Shown one piece after another: positions 27,010-34,875 of a stretch of 64,000 nucleotides of DNA. The DNA comes from Bacteroides sp. M10 (GTDB lineage: Bacteria; Bacteroidota; Bacteroidia; Bacteroidales; Bacteroidaceae). The stretch is from NCBI RefSeq assembly GCF_014334015.1, contig NZ_CP060488.1, positions 5,724,501 through 5,788,500 of the forward strand, given 5' to 3'. The notes beneath the pieces were generated by a model. The model was not told the DNA's origin. It saw only the letters and a list, made by a program, of their open reading frames with translations, and made no database searches. Numbering within the stretch: position 1 is the first letter of the stretch; each line of letters opens with the position of its first letter. A program made the translations under genes and the position numbers.

Positions 27010-27384
27010 ATGGAATTTACAGGAAAAATCATCGCTATCCTCCAGCCCAAAGGAGGAGTTTCAAAAGCTACCGGCAACGAGTGGAAAGCGCAAGAGTTTG
27101 TTATCGAAAGTCACGACCAATATCCACGCAAAATGTGCTTCGAAGTATTTGGGGCAGATAAAATAGATCAGTTCAACATTCAAATGGGCGAAGAACTGAC
27201 TGTTTCATTCGACATCGATTCTAACCAATGGCAAGACCGCTGGTTCAACAGAATCCGTGCATGGAAAGTAGAACGTGTCAGCGCAGGTGCCCCAATGGCT
27301 ACAGGCGGTTCCGTTCCTCCCGCAGCTCCGTCGGCAATGCCGGAATTTACTCCGGGCGACGCAAAAGACGATCTGCCATTCTAA
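27010..27384 (+). CDS. DUF3127 family protein, OB-fold-like
   Basis: A 124-residue protein matching the Bacteroidetes family DUF3127. It has an apparent OB-fold core (MEFTGKIIAILQPKGGVSK ... EFVIESHDQYPRKMCFEVFG) and a conserved tryptophan-rich stretch SNQWQDRWFNRIRAWKVERV near 76-95, then a proline/alanine-rich linker and the acidic tip DAKDDLPF. The layout (OB fold, flexible linker, short acidic tail ending in PF) is the one used by single-stranded DNA-binding proteins to recruit partners, so I infer a nucleic-acid role. It is divergent from dnaN. Confidence 0.85.
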   Translation: MEFTGKIIAILQPKGGVSKATGNEWKAQEFVIESHDQYPRKMCFEVFGADKIDQFNIQMGEELTVSFDIDSNQWQDRWFNRIRAWKVERVSAGAPMATGGSVPPAAPSAMPEFTPGDAKDDLPF

Positions 27385-27418
27385 ACCGAAAGTCATTCGT
27401 CGGACGAATAAGCATAAA

Positions 27419-27458
27419 AAAACTCCCGATAGAATTTAATTCTGTCGGGAGTTTTTTT
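27419..27458. terminator. Bidirectional intrinsic terminator
   Basis: Arms AACTCCCGATAGAA (27421-27434) and TTCTGTCGGGAGTT (27440-27453) with one G-U pair, a T-run on the plus side and an A-run on the other. It serves the DUF3127 gene and the convergent gene ending at 27488. Confidence 0.88.
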
Positions 27459-27487
27459 ATAGAATGATTGTATATAAACCACGATTT

Positions 27488-29062
27488 TTATTCTGATTTA
27501 TATTTCAAAACAATATTGGGATATACTACTCCATCGGTACAGGCAAACTGGACAAAGAGTGTAAAATTACGGAAAAAGTCTGCATTGCGCAGGAAGAAAT
27601 CCGGTATGAAACGGACGTGATTTTCCGATTGCCGGAACACGTGATCGAAATCCGCCATCAGCATAAAATGATATGAATCAGACAGGTGATCCATGCCCGT
27701 CTGATAAGCCATTGCCCCATTAAGCACTTCCCCTTTATCCAGTTGGCGAATATAATGCGACAGGCTATCCTCATCCGGAGCGAGCAACAAACGTCCGCCA
27801 TAAAATGCTGCATACACATCCAAAGTCGGTTCAACAAAACTGGTCAGTTGTTTAAACAATGTTGTTTGAGGCAACCGATAGACCAAGTATGCCTTATTTA
27901 CAGTATAACAAAAAGTAATACGGGGAGTTTTTCTTCCTTCATCTGCCGGAGCAGTATTGACAAGGGCACGAAGCATCCTTTCAGCTTCCGTCACATCTGC
28001 CACAGACAGGCTCAAGACTGCCGCTGCATCCTGCAACGTATCTTCACGCTGGAAGAGACAGGCAACCAGGTCTTGCCCGGCATTTTCCATCAGATAGCGG
28101 GAAAATTCCTTATCTCTATTCTGCACTTCACTCGTGCGGACTGCCCCGTTCTGCTCCTGCGCATTTCCATAAGAAAGCAAAGACGCCCAGTCCGTAATTC
28201 CCTGTCTGCTAAAATAGAAAGCAGTGGAGGGCAGTGCTTCACCCGGGAAGCCTTTGACTGATTGCTGCTGGCGAAGTTGGTTTATAAAGGCAAAGCAAGT
28301 GTCTGCATCATGAGTGATGCCAGAGAAATAGATAAAATCATCTTTCATCTTCATGTCAAATTCCGTCCATCCCATCATCCCTTTCATACGGGTATAGATT
28401 GTGGCGGCCGCTGCACTTTTTTTCGGAGCACGCACTCCTGTAAAGGTAGGGTCATCCGCCAATGATTTGCCACTCTTATATGCATCAATAACATTTTCAA
28501 TCAGTTTTTTCTGAAAACTTAATGTCATAAAATCAGACGTCAGATAGCAGGCTAGAAAATCACCATCTGCCATCGGGTAAATGATTATTTCCTCTCCTTT
28601 GTAAACAAACGTTTTCGGTGGATAAAGCGAAGATATATATTTACGCACAAACCTGTTCACCAATTCCTTATCCCCATTTCCCAATCTGCAATAAAGTACC
28701 TGGTTCCGTTCGTTATCCGGTTCGTGGAAACTAATCAGCATCTGATTCATTTGCCGGCTCAAGCCATGGGGAGTATCTTCCGAGAGGGCATAAAGGCTTT
28801 GTTTCAGATAAGAAAAAAGTTTGGATACATAAAGATATTGCTGATTTTTACTACAAGTCAGATCATCGACCTCCGCTACAAATTCGAGCACATCATCGGT
28901 AACAAATACGGCTGAAGTGGTGGATGGAACCAGTTCATAAAGATTAAAATCTTTCTGCCCTTCGGCCGCCGACAGTCTAAAAAAAGAGTACAATGCGAAA
29001 CCTGAGCACAAAAGTACAACAGAAGACGTGATCGCTATTTTCACTATCGTACGAAGTTTCAT
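27488..29062 (-). CDS. Membrane-anchored hypothetical protein (DUF3352-like)
   Basis: A 524-residue protein with one N-terminal membrane helix (about 10-30, IAITSSVVLLCSGFALYSFF) and a large part expected to lie in the periplasm. I recall similar Bacteroidetes proteins as DUF3352, but I cannot verify this. Features seen: repeated Y/F-rich strands such as VLYCRLGNGDKEL, FLACYLTSDFMTLSFQKKLI and YAAFYGGRLLLAPDEDSLSHYI, the last two looking like two similar halves. No enzyme motif is visible. It is a single-gene unit with its own promoter and the shared terminator downstream. Confidence 0.7.
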   Translation of the reverse strand: MKLRTIVKIAITSSVVLLCSGFALYSFFRLSAAEGQKDFNLYELVPSTTSAVFVTDDVLEFVAEVDDLTCSKNQQYLYVSKLFSYLKQSLYALSEDTPHGLSRQMNQMLISFHEPDNERNQVLYCRLGNGDKELVNRFVRKYISSLYPPKTFVYKGEEIIIYPMADGDFLACYLTSDFMTLSFQKKLIENVIDAYKSGKSLADDPTFTGVRAPKKSAAAATIYTRMKGMMGWTEFDMKMKDDFIYFSGITHDADTCFAFINQLRQQQSVKGFPGEALPSTAFYFSRQGITDWASLLSYGNAQEQNGAVRTSEVQNRDKEFSRYLMENAGQDLVACLFQREDTLQDAAAVLSLSVADVTEAERMLRALVNTAPADEGRKTPRITFCYTVNKAYLVYRLPQTTLFKQLTSFVEPTLDVYAAFYGGRLLLAPDEDSLSHYIRQLDKGEVLNGAMAYQTGMDHLSDSYHFMLMADFDHVFRQSENHVRFIPDFFLRNADFFRNFTLFVQFACTDGVVYPNIVLKYKSE

Positions 29063-29088
29063 AATATTCGCTGTTTATCGGCTAGGTG

Positions 29089-29119
29089 CAAAAATAATAA
29101 TTTCTACAAAGAAAACAAA
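29089..29119 (-). promoter_or_regulatory. Promoter of the DUF3352-like gene
   Basis: Minus-strand -7 box TATTTTTG (29089-29096) and -33 TTTG (29116-29119) with a 19-base spacer, an ideal Bacteroides promoter 27 bases before the start codon. Confidence 0.75.
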
Positions 29120-29145
29120 ACTTTTGCTAAAAATTTCACCGATAA

Positions 29146-29904
29146 TCAAAGATAGATATCCAATCCGTCGAATGCCAGGTGAATATTTTCCGGAAGGCTC
29201 TTTTCAACCTCCGCGTGCAAGCCCATATCATGACTCATGTGTATAAAGTACGTCTTCTTTGCCTGAATGCGCTGCGCCACTGCCAATGCTTCTTCCAAAT
29301 TCTGATGAGTAGGATGCGTGGCAATCCGAAGTGCATTCACTACCAAAACATCTATTCCCGCCAATTGTTCATAGGATTCTTCGGGCATGGTCAGCATATC
29401 AGTGATATAACCTAATTGCCCGATACGATATCCCAGAATAGGCAATCGGCCATGCATCACACGTAAAGGAAGTACCTCCGTGTGGTTAACAGAAAAGGCC
29501 TGTCCCACCGAGATTTCCTGCAAAGGAATGTCAGGAACTCCCGGATAACGATGGTCAACAAAGCAATAGGGCATACGCAAGCGCAAGCCTTGCGCCACAT
29601 AATTTTCCGCATAAATAGGCACTGAACCAAATCGGCAAAACGGACGCAAATCGTCCAACCCGCCCACATGGTCATAATGTTCATGCGTAATGAGCACACC
29701 ATCTATCTTCTCAAAAGGAAGATGCAATACCTGTGTCCGGAAATCCGGACCGCAATCTATCAAAATCCGCGCATCATCTGTCTCGACAATAGCAGATGCG
29801 CGCAATCGGTTATCTTTCGGATCGGTAGAAGTACAAACCGGACATGTACAGCCGATTTGGGGGACTCCCGTCGATGTTCCACTTCCAATGATTCTTACTT
29901 TCAC
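29146..29904 (-). CDS. MBL-fold metallo-hydrolase (PhnP-like)
   Basis: A 252-residue metallo-beta-lactamase-fold hydrolase. It has the N-terminal IGSGTSTGVPQIGCTCPVC segment, where the Cys motif resembles the structural zinc site of PhnP-type phosphodiesterases, the metal-binding HEHYDH motif near residues 75-80, and a late HMSHDMGLH histidine block. PhnP relatives cleave cyclic phosphodiesters, but the family also includes other activities, so the substrate is open. It stands alone between two spacers and runs in the same direction as murB. Confidence 0.85.
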   Translation of the reverse strand: MKVRIIGSGTSTGVPQIGCTCPVCTSTDPKDNRLRASAIVETDDARILIDCGPDFRTQVLHLPFEKIDGVLITHEHYDHVGGLDDLRPFCRFGSVPIYAENYVAQGLRLRMPYCFVDHRYPGVPDIPLQEISVGQAFSVNHTEVLPLRVMHGRLPILGYRIGQLGYITDMLTMPEESYEQLAGIDVLVVNALRIATHPTHQNLEEALAVAQRIQAKKTYFIHMSHDMGLHAEVEKSLPENIHLAFDGLDIYL

Positions 29905-30062
29905 TTGTTTAATTGAGAATTGAAAATTGAGAATTAAAAAATAATAGTTGAGAATGAGAAATTTGGAATTGAGAACGAAAAAAAGAAAGGTTATAGAGTA
30001 TTTCTACACCTGAACACTTTTCATTATTCATATAGCTATTCTTCATTCTCAATTTTTACTTC

Positions 30063-31055
30063 TCAATTTATTAAGTTAACTTCCGGATGAATATCAATGC
30101 CGAACTTCTCACGGACAGAGGCTCGAACTGCATCTGAAAGCGCAAGGATATCGCTACCTTTTGCTCCACCAAGATTCACTAACACCAATGCTTGTTTATC
30201 ATGCACGGCAGCCGGGCCTAAAGCCTTACCTTTCCAGCCGCATTGGTCGATCATCCATCCTGCCGGAATTTTTACCCGACCATCCGCCAGTTCATAGTAA
30301 GGTATCCGGGGATATTCCTGCTGCAGGGCTTCCAGTTTTTCTTTCGGCACAATGGGATTCATAAAGAAGCTGCCGGCATTCCCCATTACCTTCGGGTCGG
30401 GCAACTTGCTCTCACGAATATCAATTATCACTTTCCGTACAACAGAAAGCGTCAATGCCGGATATTTTTCAAGCTCCTGACGAATGGTTCCATAATCTAA
30501 CGTATAATGTTCTTTTTTACTAAGTCGGAAACGGACATAGGTGACAAAAGCCGACTTGTTTTCCGGGCGTTTAAAGATACTGTTGCGGTAGGTATATCCA
30601 CACTCTTCCACCGAATAAACGCGTTCTTCAGCTTGAATGTTCACCGTTTCCACAGCTGTTATCAGATCTTTCACTTCAACACCATAAGCTCCGATGTTCT
30701 GTACCGCGCTCGCTCCGACCTCACCGGGAATGAGTGACAGGTTCTCCGTTCCATACCATCCATGTTCTACACAACATGCAACGAAGTCATCCCATACTAC
30801 CCCCGCTCCCACTCGTACCGACACAGAATGCTCATCTTCCTCCGTCACTTCGATTCCTTCAATGCGGGAATGGAGTATCAATCCGTCGTAATCTTTGGTA
30901 AACAACAGGTTACTGCCGCCACCAATATGCAAAAAAGGTGTCACAATGGCACCTTGCACAATCAGCTTCTTCAGTTCTTCAACCGAAGAATATTCTAAAA
31001 AACGAGCGGCACTGACATCGATGCCGAATGTATTGTAGGGCAAAAGAGAATACAT
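30063..31055 (-). CDS. murB: UDP-N-acetylenolpyruvoylglucosamine reductase
   Basis: A 330-residue FAD enzyme of peptidoglycan synthesis, reducing UDP-GlcNAc-enolpyruvate to UDP-MurNAc with NADPH in the cytoplasm. Recognised by the opening [16 protein letters not shown], the FAD-binding IGGGSNLLF and [18 protein letters not shown] segments, the catalytic serine in [11 protein letters not shown] and the C-terminal [17 protein letters not shown]. The length and the order of these motifs match the E. coli-type (type I) MurB. The spacer downstream holds AT-rich repeats of GAGAATTGAAAATT type and no gene. Confidence 0.96.
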   Translation of the reverse strand: MYSLLPYNTFGIDVSAARFLEYSSVEELKKLIVQGAIVTPFLHIGGGSNLLFTKDYDGLILHSRIEGIEVTEEDEHSVSVRVGAGVVWDDFVACCVEHGWYGTENLSLIPGEVGASAVQNIGAYGVEVKDLITAVETVNIQAEERVYSVEECGYTYRNSIFKRPENKSAFVTYVRFRLSKKEHYTLDYGTIRQELEKYPALTLSVVRKVIIDIRESKLPDPKVMGNAGSFFMNPIVPKEKLEALQQEYPRIPYYELADGRVKIPAGWMIDQCGWKGKALGPAAVHDKQALVLVNLGGAKGSDILALSDAVRASVREKFGIDIHPEVNLIN

Positions 31056-31102
31056 ATATTTTTAGTTATAAGTTATACTGTTATAGTGCGTCGTAACCTG
31101 TA

Positions 31103-31951
31103 TCAGATACTTGTATCTTCAAACTTATACAATTCCCATTCTCCGGCTTTCCGGCGGAAATAAAGGATATTGGAAAAACCATTTCCGATACCTTTCAACG
31201 CCAGGATTTTCGTGGGCGAATCATCGTCATTCCGCTGTCCGTAATTAATATTAGAAAGGCGGTCGACAGGAAGTACCGGTTTGAAGGCAAACCACTGATT
31301 AAGGTCGAGGGTTGTCTCCAGAATAGAGAAATCATCGTCCGGATCGGTGGTTACAAAAGCCAACGGCTCCCGCACACGCTGACTCTGAAAAAGACTATCC
31401 GTTGCAAAATGTCCGAAAAACTCAACAAAGTTTTCATTATCACTTTGCTCAATGGGTCGCAGGTTGATTGCCTCCAGTATCCATGCACCTTTGATACGTT
31501 CAAAATAGTATCTTTTTACCATTCGTGTTTTCACGAACATCCACTCTACCTGCACAGAAGTGAGGGAGGTATCTCCTACTAAATCCATGTCTTCTTCTCT
31601 ATCAAACAGCAGTGTATAATAATGCTGCTTGGTAAACAAGTCATCATGCTTCCAGTTGCGTTCCTCGATGTTTGACTTCTTATCTCCATTGTAGTAGGGC
31701 AATGGAAATTTTACACGCTGACGCTGTAACACATCATCGGAAGCAAAATTGTAGATAAAATCATCGAAAGATTCATCTGCCTGTATAGGCTGCGGATCTT
31801 CCGGCGATTTATCATGGTGGCTAGAATCGGCTATCTGCCGGATTGAATCCACCTCTTTAGTAATAGATGCGAAGGGGTCAATATTTGCTTTCTTGTTTCC
31901 ACAAGAGCTCAATATACCGAGCAGTATGACCCCTGCAATTAGTTTTTTCAT
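31103..31951 (-). CDS. Lipoprotein of unknown function (DUF4348-like)
   Basis: A 282-residue predicted lipoprotein: signal MKKLIAGVILLGILSSC with the lipobox cysteine at 17, then a polar linker (about 18-60) and a globular domain. It holds two related halves: FDDFIYNFASDDVLQRQRVKFPL and FVEFFGHFATDSLFQSQRVREPL look like a duplication, each followed by a beta-rich stretch. From memory such proteins are called DUF4348 in Bacteroides. The function is unknown. Its ATG overlaps the stop of the upstream dehydrogenase gene by one base, so both are probably made from one message. Confidence 0.75.
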   Translation of the reverse strand: MKKLIAGVILLGILSSCGNKKANIDPFASITKEVDSIRQIADSSHHDKSPEDPQPIQADESFDDFIYNFASDDVLQRQRVKFPLPYYNGDKKSNIEERNWKHDDLFTKQHYYTLLFDREEDMDLVGDTSLTSVQVEWMFVKTRMVKRYYFERIKGAWILEAINLRPIEQSDNENFVEFFGHFATDSLFQSQRVREPLAFVTTDPDDDFSILETTLDLNQWFAFKPVLPVDRLSNINYGQRNDDDSPTKILALKGIGNGFSNILYFRRKAGEWELYKFEDTSI

Positions 31952-32904
31952 TATTTCAGTTTCTCTCTTAACTTTTCAAGCATATCCACCGTCATGCTTT
32001 CCAAATTGTAGGCCGGCTTCCATCCCCACTCTTCACGAGCACAGGTATCATCCAGACTATCGGGCCAGCTATCGGCTATGCGCTGTTTCAAAGGATCTAT
32101 ATCATAGATCATCTCAAACTGCGGCACATGCTTCTTGATAGCCTGATATATCGTTTCCGGGTCGAAACTCATGGAAGCGATATTGAAAGCATTGCGGTGT
32201 ATCAATCTTGCCGGATCGGCTTCCATCAGCGTGATTGCTGCATTCAGCGCATCCGGCATGTACATCATATCCATTAAAGTGCCTTGCTTAATGGGGCACA
32301 CAAACTTTTCTCCTTTCACTGCCGAGTAGTAAATATCGACAGCATAATCGGTCGTACCTCCTCCCGGAGGGGTCACATTCGAAATAATGCCCGGAAAACG
32401 GACAGCACGGGTATCGACACCGTATTTATTAAAATAGTAATCACTCAACAACTCTGTTGTTACTTTAGTGACTCCATACATGGTACGCGGACGTTGAATA
32501 GTGTCCTGCGGTGTTTTCGTGTGAGGCGTACTAGCTCCAAACGAACCGATAGAACTCGGAGTAAACACTGCGCACCCTTGTTCACGTGCCACTTCCAGCA
32601 CATTCCACAATCCATCGATACCTATTTTCCAAGCCAGCTTGGGTTTCGACTCGGCAACTACGGACAACAGAGCAGCCAAATTATAAATCGTATCGATGTG
32701 ATACTCTTTTACTACAGATGCAATCGCCTCGCCGTCCGTTACATCAGCTATTGCCGACGGTCCCGACTCCTTTAATTCCCCTTTAGGTTCTGCACCCGGA
32801 ATATAACCAGCTACTACATTTGCATTTCCGTAACGTTTCCGTAGCTCCATCGTTAGCTCCGACCCTATCTGTCCGGTAGCTCCAATAATCAAAATGTGTT
32901 CCAT
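31951..32904 (-). CDS. L-threonine 3-dehydrogenase, SDR type
   Basis: A 317-residue extended SDR: NAD motif GATGQIGSEL at 8-17, TPSSIGSFG at 115-123 and the Y143-x3-K147 pair in YGVTK. The later NVTPPGGGTTDYAVDIYY segment and the MDMMYMPD segment are typical of the SDR-type threonine dehydrogenase (as in Flavobacterium and trypanosomes), which oxidises L-threonine to 2-amino-3-ketobutyrate. The divergent neighbour kbl encodes the next enzyme, which strongly supports the call against a generic UDP-glucose epimerase. Confidence 0.9.
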   Translation of the reverse strand: MEHILIIGATGQIGSELTMELRKRYGNANVVAGYIPGAEPKGELKESGPSAIADVTDGEAIASVVKEYHIDTIYNLAALLSVVAESKPKLAWKIGIDGLWNVLEVAREQGCAVFTPSSIGSFGASTPHTKTPQDTIQRPRTMYGVTKVTTELLSDYYFNKYGVDTRAVRFPGIISNVTPPGGGTTDYAVDIYYSAVKGEKFVCPIKQGTLMDMMYMPDALNAAITLMEADPARLIHRNAFNIASMSFDPETIYQAIKKHVPQFEMIYDIDPLKQRIADSWPDSLDDTCAREEWGWKPAYNLESMTVDMLEKLREKLK

Positions 32905-32943
32905 TTTTTCTTCTGACTTAGAATATCAAGCTTAAATAGTGCG

Positions 32944-32979
32944 CAAAGTAAGCACTTTTTTTTCAGATTTTAATCAAAA
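32944..32979 (-). promoter_or_regulatory. Probable promoter of the threonine dehydrogenase gene
   Basis: Minus-strand -7-like box TTACTTTG (32944-32951, one mismatch to TAnnTTTG) with a TTTTTG element about 23 bases upstream. Moderate match only. Confidence 0.45.
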
Positions 32980-33040
32980 AGACATTGTTATTCCAAGAAA
33001 AATTGTGTCCTTTGCAATATAACTTAATCACCCAAACACT

Positions 33041-34234
33041 ATGTACGGTAAAATGCAAGAATATCTCCGCCAAACATTGGCTGAAATCAAGGAAGCCGGA
33101 CTTTATAAAGAAGAACGACTGATTGAAAGTGCGCAGCAAGCTGCCATCACTGTAAAAGGTAAGGAAGTATTAAACTTCTGCGCAAACAACTATCTAGGAT
33201 TGTCCAATCATCCCCGATTAATCAAGGCTTCGCAGGAAATGATGAATAACCGTGGATACGGAATGTCGTCCGTCCGTTTCATTTGTGGAACACAAGATAT
33301 ACACAAAGAACTGGAAGCTGCCATCTCGGACTATTTCCAGACTGAAGACACAATTCTGTATGCTGCCTGCTTCGACGCTAACGGCGGTGTATTCGAACCA
33401 CTTTTCTCTGAAGAGGATGCCATTATCTCGGACTCGCTAAACCACGCTTCTATCATTGACGGGGTACGTCTTTGCAAAGCGAAACGTTACCGTTATGCCA
33501 ATGCTGACATGAAAGACTTGGAAAGATGTCTGCAAGAAGCGCAGGCGCAACGTTTCCGTATTGTTGTTACGGACGGTGTGTTCTCAATGGATGGCAACGT
33601 AGCCCCGATGGATCGGATTTGTGATCTTGCCGAGAAATACGATGCGTTGGTAATGGTGGATGAATCCCACTCTGCCGGTGTGGTAGGTGCCACAGGTCAT
33701 GGCGTAAGCGAGTTGTATAAGACTCACGGACGTGTAGATATTTATACCGGAACGTTGGGTAAGGCTTTCGGCGGTGCACTGGGAGGATTTACCACCGGAC
33801 GTAAAGAAATCATTGATTTACTCCGTCAACGCAGTCGCCCGTATTTGTTCTCCAACTCATTGGCTCCGGGTATCATCGGTGCAAGTCTTGAAGTTTTCAA
33901 GATGCTGAAAGAGAGCAATGCCCTGCATGACAAGTTGGTTGAAAATGTAAACTACTTCCGTGATAAGATGACGGCTGCCGGATTTGATATTAAACCGACG
34001 CAAAGTGCTATTTGTGCGGTAATGCTGTATGATGCGAAACTGTCTCAAATTTATGCTGCACGCATGCAGGAAGAAGGAATCTATGTGACAGGTTTCTACT
34101 ATCCGGTAGTGCCGAAAGATCAGGCCCGCATCCGTGTACAGATTTCTGCAGGACACGAAAAAGCACATCTTGACAAGTGTATCGCTGCATTTATCAAGGT
34201 AGGCAAAGAGCTTAACGTATTGAAAACGGAATAA
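33041..34234 (+). CDS. kbl: 2-amino-3-ketobutyrate CoA ligase (glycine C-acetyltransferase)
   Basis: A 397-residue PLP enzyme of the alpha-oxoamine synthase family that splits 2-amino-3-ketobutyrate with CoA into glycine and acetyl-CoA. The PLP lysine is K241 in YTGTLGKAFGGALGG; VMVDESHSAGVVG (204-216) holds the PLP-binding Asp and His, and NFCANNYLGLSNHP at 45-58 is the family start motif. It is divergent from the threonine dehydrogenase gene across 136 bases, so the two form a threonine-to-glycine catabolic pair. Confidence 0.95.
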   Translation: MYGKMQEYLRQTLAEIKEAGLYKEERLIESAQQAAITVKGKEVLNFCANNYLGLSNHPRLIKASQEMMNNRGYGMSSVRFICGTQDIHKELEAAISDYFQTEDTILYAACFDANGGVFEPLFSEEDAIISDSLNHASIIDGVRLCKAKRYRYANADMKDLERCLQEAQAQRFRIVVTDGVFSMDGNVAPMDRICDLAEKYDALVMVDESHSAGVVGATGHGVSELYKTHGRVDIYTGTLGKAFGGALGGFTTGRKEIIDLLRQRSRPYLFSNSLAPGIIGASLEVFKMLKESNALHDKLVENVNYFRDKMTAAGFDIKPTQSAICAVMLYDAKLSQIYAARMQEEGIYVTGFYYPVVPKDQARIRVQISAGHEKAHLDKCIAAFIKVGKELNVLKTE

Positions 34235-34265
34235 CTTCGAAGCAAGGTTTCCTTGCGGAATCTAT

Positions 34266-34385
34266 ATTTTAGGCACGGATTACACAGAATACACAGATTT
34301 CACGTATCTTACACAGTTGCTTTATAACAAGCATCATTCTAAAAAATGTATAATACGTGAAATCTATGTAATCTGCGCCTAAAAT
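34266..34385. repeat. Large palindromic extragenic element
   Basis: The left arm (34266-34307) and right arm (34353-34385) are near-perfect inverse copies. An inner stem of 13 exact bases (AGATTTCACGTAT / ATACGTGAAATCT) is followed by an outer stem of about 20 bases with three mismatches, split by a 9-base bulge on the left. It fills most of the 202-base spacer between kbl and the next gene and looks like a dispersed repeat. Confidence 0.8.
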
Positions 34386-34436
34386 TTTCTTTTATAAAAT
34401 GAATTTTGAACCGCTACTTGACTATAAAAATAGATT

Positions 34437-34844
34437 ATGGAAGAACTGACTCTCACTACTCCTGCCCTACTTTTCTCGGCAGTTTCATTGATTTTACTGG
34501 CTTACACCAACCGTTTCTTATCGTATGCCCAACTTGTACGCCAACTGCGTGACCGCTACGTGGAGAATCCTTCGGATATCACTGAAGCTCAAATCGAGAA
34601 TTTACGGAAACGGTTAAACCTGACCCGTACAATGCAAGGACTGGGTATTGCAAGCCTTTTTCTCTGCGTAGTCAGTATGTTTCTTATTTATATCGGACTG
34701 CAATTATTTTCTGCTTACGTCTTCGGACTGGCACTGATTCTGTTGATAGCTTCTCTAGGCGTATCTTTCCGCGAAATACAGATTTCCACCCGTTCACTGG
34801 AGATTTACTTGGGAACAATGGAGAAAGGGAAAAACAAGAAATAA
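34437..34844 (+). CDS. DUF2721 family membrane protein
   Basis: A 135-residue protein with an N-terminal hydrophobic stretch (about 8-26), a basic helical segment with RFLSYAQLVRQLRDRY, and two close membrane helices (about 65-108) with a short turn, then a C-terminal amphipathic helix and a lysine-rich end. This is the pattern of DUF2721, a small integral membrane family of unknown function. It stands alone on the plus strand, after a palindromic repeat, and converges with the sensor kinase gene. Confidence 0.8.
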   Translation: MEELTLTTPALLFSAVSLILLAYTNRFLSYAQLVRQLRDRYVENPSDITEAQIENLRKRLNLTRTMQGLGIASLFLCVVSMFLIYIGLQLFSAYVFGLALILLIASLGVSFREIQISTRSLEIYLGTMEKGKNKK

Positions 34845-34875
34845 TACGGTTGGCATTCCCTTCCATTAGTTTTTA

